This document shows positions 23,387-37,400 of a stretch of 64,000 bases of DNA, piece after piece. Position 1 is the stretch's first letter; each line of letters begins with the position of its first letter. The stretch is from Pomphorhynchus laevis (taxonomy: Eukaryota; Acanthocephala; Palaeacanthocephala; Echinorhynchida; Pomphorhynchidae). Location: assembly GCA_012934845.2 (NCBI GenBank), contig WNNJ02000794.1, forward strand, positions 248,001 through 312,000. The letters are read 5' to 3'. Made by a program: the position numbers and the translations under genes. Below the pieces are notes generated by a model. It was not told where the DNA came from, searched no databases, and worked only from the letters and a program-made list of their open reading frames with translations.

Positions 23387-26300
23387 TTATTTCTTAAAAC
23401 CGCTGTCGAGTTTAGTTTTCAAATATTGCATTCGTTTAAAATGTGAGTCTTCCAACAACTGTTTAAGCTGATCAACTGAAATTTGACTCCTTCCTAAATG
23501 CAGTAAAATAAAAATTTTGACGAGAAATATACGCACAAAACCGATTTTCTTCATGTATAACGTTCGCTCTGTTTTAGGAGAGAATATAATTGTTAAATGA
23601 GCGTTATTTGGATGAGAGTTTTCTTCTTCATGGTCAGGATCAACAAGTAATAAATTATGTGTTCTAAAGAAACATTAATAAAGAAAGAAAGCATTAATAT
23701 TTAACCTTGATTGAACGTATGAAGCGGCTAAAGGTGCATGGTCTAGTAAATTAGGAACAGCATCTGTCGAAAGTGATCGGAGTTTTCGGTGAGCTGAAAC
23801 GACAGGTATAAACCACGGATTATTATGAACAATAAGCTAACCTTCCTGTAAAGCCGCATTGAGAGACAACAGGCAAACATCTATTTTGGAACCATCGTCA
23901 TTGATACAAACAAAATCTATGTGCAATGAACACTTATCCTTAAAAACAATATTGCATTTAATACATTTCAACAGTTTTTGCAGTTATTAACGCATGTGAT
24001 TAAATTTAATTAGATTATGAACTTATAATCATATTGTTATAATCATCTTCAGGATAATTAATTAATAATATTTAATGATTATTTAATGATAATATTTGCT
24101 GGGTTTCTTCAAAATCATTTAATAATTTAATAGATACATATTTTAAACTAGGTTACTATAAAAATATAATATTAATCATTTAATAATTTAATATTTACAT
24201 AATATAATCAAACAAGAATATCAAAATATTTAAATCAACATAATATTATTTAAAATAAATTAATATAATATTATTTAAAATAAATTAAAACTTTTAGAAG
24301 GAAAATCTTATGGATGAATATTAAATGACATACCATATAATATTAAATATAATACATTAAATAATGAATTTAAAGAATTGTCATAATATGTAATGATATT
24401 GGCTTTCTTCGAAACCGTTTAAATGATAAAAAATATTTACATATTTTACAATAATTTTGATTAAATAATCAAAATAATTAAAAAGTAGGGACATCTATAT
24501 TTAGACAATTAAAAGGTGTTTAATGGGAGGTAATGGTAGCCAAATTATAGCTGACTTGTTTTTAAGCTTTAATCTAATATGTTCAATTAGTGAACAAATT
24601 TATCCAGCAAGGCCTTAACAAAACCAATATTAATGATAAAGAAGGTGTATATCTAGATATGAACATTAAATTAACATTAACTAAAACTACTATTAATTTA
24701 TATCGTAAAGATGACATATTTAAATTTACAAGAAACATATTTTTGCATGAGCATTCATGCATACCATATAATATAAAATATAATACATTAAATAATGAAA
24801 TTTTAAGAATTGCAACAATATGTAATGATATTGGCTTTCTTCAAAATCATTTAAATAATTTAATAGATACATATTTTAAACTAGGTTACTATAAAAATAA
24901 CATCAAGCACAAAATAGTAAAATATATAAATCAACACAATAATATAAAGAATAAATTTAAACTCTTAAGTGGCAAATTTTTATAGATAATAAATATTATA
25001 CTTTGTATTAGAATACTGAAAGAATTCTCCTGAATTCTTAAAATTTTAAATCTAATTATTACTTGCTCATATTTTCTTCTTATGGGCATATTCACGTATT
25101 GTAGTACGGAAACCAAGTCTTTATTTAATCGCAAAAGCGCTGGATGAAAGTCCAAAGAGACTAATTTGGACTTATTATTTGCTTATTTGTTTATCTGGAT
25201 GTAACTTTTCGAGTAAAAGATCAACACGTATCATTTTATTTACTTCATAAAACTGCCTATCTATTTGTCTAGGCGTATATCCCCTACCCAAGAATTCGAT
25301 TCTCAACAAAGAATCAATTTCTGTAAAACATATTTTCTTGAATAAATAATTTCTTGATTAAATAAAGATTTGGTTTCCGACTAAAATCCGTAAATATGCC
25401 AATGCACAAACAAAATATGAGCAAGTAATAATTAGTTTTAAAAACGGAGAATTCTTTCAATATGTAATATGAAGTTGGGGATAATGGGAGATGTTTGTGT
25501 TGTATGAACATGTGCATCTCTTCATTTTTCGAGCACACCTAAATTATCGGGTTAATAAGGATGACAGCTGTAAAAGCGTACATGTAGTGTACCTGAGTAC
25601 ATGAAGTTTCTGCTCGCATTAATATGTGGATGAAACAGGTAACCAATGCATATCCGAGTCAATATTAGACAAGCGGATATTAACTGTAAAAGGAAAGGTA
25701 GTGATGAAGCAGCGAATCACATGATTGACGATCGAGATCATAAAATGAAATATATAATCTTAGAATCCGGCATGGTGAATGTTGCTGATCGTAAAAATCG
25801 CGAGCAGTTGATGACTAATGTGCAAGGTAATAACCACCACGATTGTCACCTACCATGAATAATAATATCAGCGATTTTATTTTGTTCTGTCAAAGGAAAC
25901 ACATTCATGCCAAAAAGCTTGGAAGTCTCTATTTTCGATTAATTGAAAAGGCCAAACAGTTTTAGAAAAATTTATCATTTATCTGCAGTCTTAGTTGTTT
26001 CTTCTTTATATTAATAACATATAAATATAAACTCACATCTAAGTCCCGAAAGACAGTGTTACAGTATTAACGAACAAGTAAACGCAGATGAAGCAAATTG
26101 TTTGTTAATTTTTCAAACAATTTTATAATCATAATTTTTTAAATGTAACATTTAATTTTAGTTTCAATATAACCGTTTTGGCTTATTGGATATATAAAAA
26201 ATATTTGAATCACGTATATTTTATTTCAATATATTTTGTAATATTACAAAATATATACCGCTGTTTTATATTATATATACCGCTGTTTTAAACCGCTAAA

Positions 26301-29300
26301 TTAAATAGAACGAATGCCTTTTATTTATTCAAACTCGTTTCGCTTTCTTAAAGAAAGCTTCGTAAGTTACTACAAATTTGTGCGAAATAATAATTATTTC
26401 GAATATAATGTTAATTTTTTAATTGCGAACCATCTCCGAAGATTCAAAAGACTTTATTTAATGTTAGATATGTCGACTGTACTCAACAGTCCTTTTCAAT
26501 TCTAAGTATTTATGTCAAGACAATTTATAACAGATATTCTGTTATGTTGGATGAACTACTGTCCGTGATCTCTGCCTGTAGATTTGATCATATGATTGAA
26601 TATATATAATATAAGGAATTGTTACATATCAATCTACATATACAAAATTATATAAATTGTTCGCAATTCGAATTGATTGTCTCAAGAGTTTGATACAAGC
26701 GCATTGTAACTATCTTAGAGATGCAAACTAATAAACGATCCAATATATCGATTTTAAGTCTTTAGAACGAAAGACAACATCATCTGAAAAATTGAGAAAT
26801 GATATTCTATTAGAAGTGCACTATAATATAATTAATATGAACATGTTAATTAATAACGTGTTCATAAATTATCATAAATAATATGATAATTTGGGTACAA
26901 ATTAAATATGATAATATGGGCACAATAAATGGGTGTTTGCGTAAACACCCATTCCATAAGCTAGATGAATATTTTCAGAAAGCGTCGTTTTCTCTTTGAA
27001 ATAGCTTACAATTAAATGTAATAAAGTAAGTTTTACTTACAGTGAATACAAGGTGAGAAAGCAGAAATTGCAATAGTAACGATTCAGTATCTTTTGAATG
27101 TAAATCAGAATTTTCCTTTGACATTGATTTAAGATCGACATTAAAGGCTAAAGTAAAAAAGTAAAACTGTCCGTTTATAAAATAAAATATATATATAATA
27201 TTTATTGTCGATAAACTGAATTGAGTTATTGGGTAAAGTTTTTATCGAATTTTTATTGACATTTCAAATCTTAATCGCTTTATTATAATTTGTATTGGCA
27301 ATTTTGTGTGCAAAAAAATTGAATTTTAAAGTATCAAAGTTTTATAATATGCGCAAGTATGACATTTACGCTAGACAATTAAATCAAATAAAATCGCTCA
27401 TTGTTCTTGGTGCTATATTGAGTTGCGCAATACGGGGACGAAACATTCATGTCATACTCTGAAGGATGGCATGCACTTGTAACATTTAGTAGACGATCAG
27501 TAAAGGTCATCATCCTGATGACGTATAATCTTTATTCTAAAATTTGGTATACTATTAATCGGGTCATTTTTTAAAAATTATTAAAAAAATGAAAATAAAA
27601 CAATTTAAATTACAAAATTACAAATTATCGAATGTGAATTTAATCGAAGAACGCAGGTTTATTCAAGTCAATTGGAATGTAAAACCAAACAGTTGAAAAA
27701 CATACACTTTTTAGGTATTTTATGAGACGAAAAAGACTATTTTTACTTTTATTAGACGAAACATTGATTTTATGATTCTATTGAATCCATCTACTTGTAC
27801 ACAAACAAAATTTAATTCTTGATTTAATGTATACATCATTTATTCTGTGGTTTAATCAAATGAGATGAAACTTGATTTTATCGCTTAACTTGCATATTTG
27901 AAAATGCTTACAAAAAGTTAAATTATAACTCAATATCATATTAATTGAACAAATTAATATAAAAATTGACAAATTATAAAATATCAATACATAGAAATTT
28001 AAAAAGCAAAGCTAAATGAGGTGAAGTGATATCAATTACAGAAAAAGGCATATATCTACGAAACAGAAACATAAAATATACGTACTTATATTGCTTTCAT
28101 TTTTAACATCAGCTGTATATTTTATCTTAAAAATAAAAAATAAAAACGTAATTTAAGAAATAAAATCTTAAGATATATACTACGATCAATAAAGATTAAT
28201 ACATTAATATGAGAAATGATTAATTAAATGATTATTTTAGCCAAACTATTTAAGTAAGTATACGAATTTGTATATTAAATATTAATTTAATATTAATAAT
28301 ATTAAATATTATTGTAAATGTTATAATGATTTAGTATTAAAATATTAAATATTTATTATAGTATTAAATAATTAATAATATAAGGCTATTAATTAATTTG
28401 ATTATTTGTGAATTAACTATTTGTAAATTAATTATTTGTAATCAATATTTAAGATTAAATTTTATCTATTTTCACGTATTATAAAATTTATTAGTTAAAA
28501 TACATTCGTTAGAAATATATATATAAATTTAAAACAAATAAAGTTATTTATTTTTTATCGATAATTACAAAATAAATGATAACAAATTTAATTAAAACGC
28601 AAATGAATCGGTTTTTATTTTATTAAATAAGAAAAATTCAATAAGTAAATACTATTTATTCTTTATCTAGATTTAATTAAATTTAAATGTTTCTGCATTT
28701 TTATAAGTTATTTACTTTTAATTTGAAAATTGTTTTCGACTTTTTGCTTCATCTTTTAGTTTTGCATTACGCTGCACGAGGATGAGTACGAAAATCAATC
28801 AAGTAGTTGTATGAACTGCTATGAAAGAGCTATAATACTGTGCAATTAAGTATTGAACTTTACAAAAAGCCTTTTAATCATTCGTGATGACAGTTAGTCA
28901 TCATGAAAAATTGAATAAAATATTTCTGTTATTATTGACTTATCATAATATTATTGAGTTTTCAAACAACAACAGAAATTGTTTTATTTATTGAAAAATC
29001 ACTGGACTTTGCTTACAACGAATTGCGTGAAGACAATGAAATTTTAATGATATTATAATAAAAAACCAATTATCTTTTAAATTATACCTTTAAATTATTT
29101 TTCATTTGTATAAATAAACCTTTTAAATTATTTTAATTAAATTTTATAAATTATTCTAATGTTGCATGTTCATAAATTTATCTTTCAAATTATTTTTACT
29201 GTAATTAATCTTGCATTTTGTAGATAATTGCATCATTTATATCTTGCAAAATGGAACTGCTTCCATTGGCCTTTCTCCCAACGAATGACGGGGAGACAAC

Positions 29301-32300
29301 GTAATGCTGTCAAAATGGAAAAAAACAATAATCGACAATTATCTTTAAATTTTTAATTATAAGAAATATAAAATATTGAGAGATAAAAATCTCGAAAGAT
29401 TTCTGAGAAATAATATTCACATTCTAGAAAATAATATAAATCTAGTACCAAAATATTGAACAAATTACTTGCTAGGAATGCAAATTAAGTTTAACGTTAT
29501 ATGCCAAACCCTGCTGGTTTCTTTCGTATCATTAAGTTTGAAAAATTGTATACAATACAGAAATCAAATGTTTTCGTAATTTGAATACTCGAATGATAAT
29601 TTATTCTAATAATTTATTGTATATGTTTAAATATATACAGTAAAGCGGTATATACATTTATTCTGTTTTGTTGATTCCTGGCCGAAATTAAAAGAGGTAA
29701 CAAACATTTATTTTATAACAGATATTTATGCTTTTTGTTGCAATCTTGTAATAATTTTAAAATTAATGATAATTAAAGATTCTTATTCACGCATATAATT
29801 TATGAAGAATAACTAAATATTTTATAAGATATAAGAAATCTATATTTGAATAACAAATATATATTTTTATTATATATATTAGATATCTGTTTATCCTTTT
29901 ATTAGATATAAAAAATATTTAGATAATTTTTACATTTATAATGTAATAATATACAAATTATAAATATATAATATGCACATTTTTATTTTTAAATATTTTT
30001 AATATTTGTATACAATACACAAGATATATTTTAGTTATTTATATTATAAAATCACTGTGAGATGCGTTAAGTATTTGAGAAACAATATATTGAAGTATCG
30101 TGATTAAAGACAACGTTATTCAATTAGGTTTTGGATCCTTGTAAATAATCAAACTGATCGTAAATTGTATCAGTACAGACTCAAGTATGATATTATAAAT
30201 AAAATTTAACAATTGCGTGATAATATTTGATTTATGGTTCAATTAACTAGTTTTTCTTGTGAAACTATAAAAGATTATTAAGAATTCTATATAATTGCAT
30301 ATAATCTATAAAGGATAACTTAATATTTTATGAGATATGAAATAAATATAATAATATTATGTATAAAAGATTATTATTAACATTATTAAAAATATTAATT
30401 TAAATAGTATAAAGTATAACATTATATGCTCTAATAAATATAGGATATATACATTAAATTACTGTTTATATTACACACTTGTTGTAAGATATTCTTATTA
30501 TGTCTTTTGTGAAAAAGATATCTTAACTCGCAAGTGTTTTAAAAATTTAATATATTTGCAAATCTTAAAATAATCTATAAAATAATGAAAATGTTAATTT
30601 ACAGAGTATAATATATATATTTTTATTATATATATTAGATATCTGTTTATCCTTTTATTAGATATAAAAAATATATAGATAATTTTTACATTTATAATGT
30701 GATAATATACAAATATTAAATATATAATATGCACATTTTTATATATTTAAATATTTTTAATATTTTTATACAATACATAAAATATATTTTATTGTGAGAT
30801 GCGTTAAGCATTTGAGAAACAATATATTGAAGTATCGTGATTAAAGACAATGTTATTCAATTAGGTTTTGGATCCTTGTAATTGATCAAACTTGTCGTAA
30901 ATTGTATCAGTACAGACTCAAGTAAGATATTATATAAAATTCAACAATCACGTGATAATATTTGATTTATGGTTCAATTAACTGGTTTTTCTTGTGAAAC
31001 TATTAAAGATTATTAAGGATTCTTATACACGCATATAATCTATAAAGGATAACTTAATATTTTATGAGAAACAACAAAATTATAAAATAATAATATTTAC
31101 AATATTAATTCTATAAAATATAAATTATAATATTGTAAATATAACATTTAAATTTAATTATTTTATATATTGCACCCTTGTTAGAAGATATTTTTATTAT
31201 GTCTTTTGTCGAACAAATATCTTAACTTGCAAATATTTCGAAAGATAAAATATATTAAAAATAATCTATAATTTTGACATAATAATCTATAATTACAGAC
31301 AATATAAGAAATTATGGATCATTAATAACAGATATCAATAACAGATATATTGTACATACAGTATTTTTATCATTTATAGTTACTGCAAAAATTTTAAAAT
31401 GTTAACAAATTTCAGACTTTGTGCTAGAAGGCTGTAGGTGAGATAGGTAGCCACAAAAACGCAACAAAGAATGTAAGCAGACAATATAAGAAATTATGGA
31501 TCATTTTATGATCCATAATCACTTTAATAATCTATAATTTTGTTAGTGATTTTCGTTAGTGATAATGAAAATTGATAAATATCCAGGAACAATCAGGTAT
31601 AGTTTAACGACTACAAAAATTATTTTGATATTTCGTATCTACTACCGGTATCTTCAGTAAAAAATTACCATACGAAACGTAATTAGTTTTAAATTTAAAT
31701 TATAAATTTTATGGTTATATAAATATAAAATTGTGATAGATAGAATCAATAAATACCTAAAGCGGTATTAGTACCTTAAGTACCTAAACTGGTACCAATA
31801 TCTAAAGCGGTACTTATGACCTCTAATCCTTATTCTGAGAAATCGTCTGCTATTTATTAGTCAATTCATAAAAATTGACTTATTAAATTTAAATAATAAA
31901 TTTTATGGTTATATAAACATTAATCTGCAGCATCAGTATCGATATCCATTATACTTGGCCTGAGGAATTTATCCATACAATTGCTTATTAAATTGTGATA
32001 GATAGAATCAATAAACCGATATGAGGTTTAAATAAGCAATCTAAAACATCATTACAAAATAACTGTCAAGTCAATATAATACTATAACATTTGCAGATTT
32101 ATGAAAATCAATAGTATAAATAGCAGTGTAGTACAATATCAGGCAATTCGGATTTTCCAAAATTTACAAAAACGTGCACTATAAGATTATGAATAGAATA
32201 TGAATAAACATGCATATTTTTTCAATCTAGTTTTATAGAAACTTTATAACTATTAGTTCATAAATACCTAAAGCGGTACTTATGACTTCAAATCCTTATT

Positions 32301-33779
32301 ATGAGAAATCGTCTGCTATTTATTACTTAATTCATAAAAATTGAATTATATAAAATTTAAATAATAATTTTATGGTTATATAAATATTAATTGTATAACA
32401 TCTTATATAATTATTAAATATTTATTATTTATCTTTATTTTTAATTTATAAAATACGTAGCCCAAGTTATGTGACCTGATTCTAAGACGAGTAATTAGTT
32501 TTATTTTTATTGTGATACATCGTATATTAGTTGTTATTTAAAAATATATCCATCCTGATCTGGAATGTGGTTTCATTCGCACAGAAAATAAGGAATTTAA
32601 CACTAACACAAAACTTTATCCATTTTTAATCCGAATAAATTATAAAAATGTCGTGAATCCTACAATGAAGGCAAATGAAGATAAATGAAGGCAAATTCCA
32701 AATAATAACTATAAATAAATAAAGATTTTCTTAATAACAAATCATACATGGTGAAAGAATAAATAAATGTCAGGTCAGTTACAAGAAAAACAAAAGAAAT
32801 CAACAAGACAGCATGTGTAAGTCTTCTACCATGTTCACGACATCAAATCCAGGGGATCTGAGCCGCCCACTTCAACCGATCCAACACGCCACCTTTCGAC
32901 TGAACCACCCAGGGTCTTTCACCCCCTCCCCGAAGAATCCAATCGACGCGGACTATGCTGGGTAAACGAGAGACGAGGAGCTTAAGAAACCTTAGCCTTT
33001 GTTAACACAAAACGTTATCCATTTTTAAACCGAATAAATTATAAAAATGTCGTGAATCCAAATAAATTATAAAAATGACTAAAATACGGATGAATCTATA
33101 GAAAAAATACAGAAAATGTGTGCTGTTTTAAGTTATTATTATAATTCATTTCAAGAATACAAACAGCTCAGACACACAAGTTCAGTTCAAGAGTCCAGTT
33201 CCAGAGTTCAAAAATCTTGATGGACAAGATTAATATTATTATTAATATTAATATTACTAAACGAAATATGATAAGACGGCCAAGAAAATATGTCGATCGA
33301 TCTACCGTTGCAGACAATTTGGCTATCATGAAAAGTTGAAAGAACGTCGTCTAGTTGAATTTATTTCTGAATGTCGCAAACGCGGATTAAACTATACCGG
33401 TCCCAAAGCTGAACTTATAAATCGATTAAGTAATTATATTTTACTTTCAACCAATACAAACCGAAAGAACGTTACTGATTCTACATCTTATATAAACTGT
33501 TCAAATACGATATGTCAATCAACTCCACATTATAAAATATTAATCAATTGCGATAATAAAAACTGTCCCGTTCTGACTCAGATGTATCTTAAAGAGGATC
33601 TTGCATTGATTCTTTACAATGTATATGTCATATTTGCCTATGTCAGGCTATGCGATCTATTCAAGAAGTACTAAAATCACAGAACAATACACATATAGAT
33701 ACGCCAAGTTGTTCTATTATTGAGAACTCAGTAAACTTTAAAAACCAATCACGATCTTCAATCGATGTATTAGATAATG

Positions 33780-33816
<37 letters not shown>

Positions 33817-34379
33817 GTGTATGGAATTGGATATCATGAAGGAAGGATTCTGTAGCTGGTTTTCAATGCGAAAGTCACCTCGTGTGACCTAGCAACTATT
33901 CGTTACATAAATAAGAATCCATCAAAGGATCACCAGTCCCGATTCCAATCGATCTTCATGATCTCAAACGGTAAAATCTATAATAAGCATGCCAGAGAAG
34001 CATCTCGGACAATGCAGTTTCTGGATATCATGATGGAAGGTTTCATATACTGTGTGAAATCTGGTAATCCTGGATTCGTAGCCTAGCAGTCAAGAGCGCA
34101 AGCCAAGTAGGGAGAGCGACAGCTCGAATCTCGGATAAGTCAAATTTCAAAAGGCGAAGAGTTGGTAGTCAGCCTTCTGACGAGCCCGGGCTACCAACAT
34201 GTGGCAAAAAGCGGGCGAAACGAAAACGGTTGTGGCAATGGCGCCGTTAGTAGTCAGGGTGTATGGAATTGGATATCATGAAGGAAGGATTCTGTAGCTG
34301 GTTTTCAATGCGAAAGTCACCTCGTGTGACCTAGCAACTATTCGTTATATATATAAGAAGCTCGATTTGAACTCTTACT

Positions 34380-34472
<93 letters not shown>

Positions 34473-37400
34473 GTGACATGGTGACTGAAAGTCGTGAATC
34501 GAAGTTCAGTCTATCAAGCGACACTATTTAGTATATATATTCCCATAGAACTCAGGAAAGATAATTTAGTAAGCATTACGGAGCCAACAAACTCCGAATT
34601 AGATTTACATGTCAAATTGGCTTCAAAGACTCCTTATATCGCTAGATCCTCGAAACTTGATGGTAGGAGATCACATGTCGTAAGAACGTTTATAAATTCA
34701 TCTAGAAGATTGTCGTATCGCGACAAGACTAAATCGCCGAACGCATCATCAACTAACAATATTCACCAATCAGCAGATTCACCACTGTTGCCAATGTGTG
34801 ATTCTATTGATCGAACTGCAAGCAAACCGCATCGTTTTCTTTCAAGGACACGTTGCGTCATGATAAGGGGATTACATGAATCTACATACAAAAACATCGA
34901 AGTAAGGATAAGTCATGATATTGAATCTGTTAGGAAACTCATAATGTATTTTTTGAACCAAGTGAGCAATGCATACACGAAAAAATCGTAATTAACGCGG
35001 TAATTAGAATGAAGCGAGGAAATACGCAAATATCACAGAATGATAAACCTAGGCTCATAAAGGTAATATTCGAAGATAAACTGCATGCTGAAGCAACTCT
35101 TCGTCGACGCGGGAAACTAAAAAAGACAAAAATTGCCCTGTTTCCTGATAGATCCTATGACGATCGTAAAAAATTACGGAAAGCTAGGCAAGAATTAATC
35201 GAAAGAACGAGCATGGGTGAAGAACACTTAGAAATTTAGGATTTTCGGGTGGTCAAGGCGCGATGCAGAGTTCGTTAGAAAAGAGTTTACCTTGTAAGCT
35301 CATGACGAATAAAACGTGCATACGCCTTGTTACACAGCAAAATGATCATACCTTTTCTTATCCCACTATTTTTCTGACAAATTCACAGAGCCTTCCTAAT
35401 AAGATAGATCATTTATCTATAATGTGCAGTGTTTATTCTCTTGATATTCTATTAGTGACAGAAACGTGGTTTAACAACGTGACTTCGCAAGGATGTAATA
35501 TTCCCGGATTTCTAAAGCCTTTATCGGCTCACAGAAGCAACCGTAGAGGTGGCGAGGTATGTGCTTACGTTAGAAATAGTGTAAATGTGTTAATCACTGA
35601 GATTAGCTCATGCATTGGAGACCATATAGAATACTTAGTCTTAAACTTATGTAAAACTATAAAAACAAGAAGCTTTCAGCTACTTGTAGTAATTCTATAC
35701 CATCCTCCATCTGCCGATAAATCACAAGCTTTTAAAAAACTTTCAACGTTATTTAACGAACTTTTATCAAACCACATATACGTTTTAATCGCGGGGGATT
35801 TTAATCAGCTAGATTTCAATGCTTATGCACATCAATTAGGTTTTATCAAACTTGTAGACTTTTCAACCCGCGGAAAATCTACACTTGACAAAATTTATCT
35901 GAATACCGATGCTTACGGATTTGGTTGTATTAAGTGTGCGCCTGTATCATCATCTGACCATTTGCCTGTAATTCTCAAACCTATAAACTCAGTAAAGCGT
36001 ACAGTTTTATCTCGTCGTGTAGTTCAGGATCGCCGTGAACATCATCTTATTAAACTACGTACTGAATTACATAAATGGTTCTCTCACCCAAAAAACTGTA
36101 AAGTTATTTCTCTTGATGCAATAACATCGACAATATGTGACATTGTCGAAAATTGCATACCTGCAAAGACGATAACTCTTACAAATAGATACTCATTGGA
36201 TGTCTCATGTTCTGAAAGAGCTTCACTTGCGCCATGATGATGCATATAAACATAAAAATCACCATTACTTTAATGAACTAAATAGGAAGCTTTCATTAAA
36301 ATTACAAAAGCGCGTCAATCTTTCGTTTTAAAACAATTAAGCAATACATCTTCGAAGTTATTTTGGAAAAATGTGAAAGCATTACGTGGTCATGTTTCTC
36401 AATCCAACCTTGTTACTTCGGACAGTAATAATCTCTCTGATACACTCGACAGAATAAACGTATCTCTTACTAACAATTATGAATGCAAAAGAAGTATCGA
36501 GCATATTATACCTATCAATGTAATTAACTCCACCGACGAGTGTCTCGTAACTTCCGAAGAAGTACTCAAGGATATAAATAGTTTAGCAACAAACAAAGCC
36601 AACGGTCCGGATATACCAGTGTGGATTGTAAAATATCTTGGTGATATCTTATCGCAACATTTATCAGTAGCATTTACACAGATCTTTCAAACAGGAATAG
36701 TACACGATTGCCTCAAATGCACAAACGTTGTTTTAATTCCTAAACAGTCAAACGCAGTAACATCAGAATGTTTCCGTCTAATATCATTACTACTGGATTT
36801 TGCAAAACTAATTGAATAGGCTTTTCGCTGTCGAATTTATTCAATATATCTAAATCGCTTAGATATCAACCAACACGCTTTTCGCCAATAAGACAATACA
36901 ATGAATGCACTTATGAGAATAAATCAGTTCGCAATCAATAATCTTGATTTACGATCCCAACCTATAGTACAATCACTTCAAATTGATTTGAGAAAGCATT
37001 CGACACAATTGACCATTGTGTCTTATTGAATAAATTGGAGTCATTAAATTTCTCTAAATAGCAACTAAAGTTCATTTAATCTTACGTGTCTGGTATAAGC
37101 CAAAGGATTGTACACAAAAACACGTTCTCTAAGTAATGTTTTTCAAATATTGGCTTACCTCAAGGGAGCTTAATCTCTCCCCTACTATTCAAGCTTTTTG
37201 TACAGGATTACGACGTATCTCTAGATCATTCAATATGCGTAAAATATGAAGATGACATCACTATTCTAAATTCCGCACCAAGTGTACATATATCAAATCG
37301 CTCGCTTAAATTCGAAATTGATGAACTTCTTAAATGGTGATCAAAAAATAGTCTGCAAATAAATAGCACGAAGTCTAAAATAGTACATTTCTGCTTAAAA

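Noticed and set aside
25314-25538. Minus-strand open frames at 24931-25155 and 25314-25538 as genes
   Set aside because: They are counterparts within the arms of a local inverted repeat and show no family motifs.
34383-34469. AT run as a replication origin or promoter
   Set aside because: A plain dinucleotide microsatellite; no other supporting signal.
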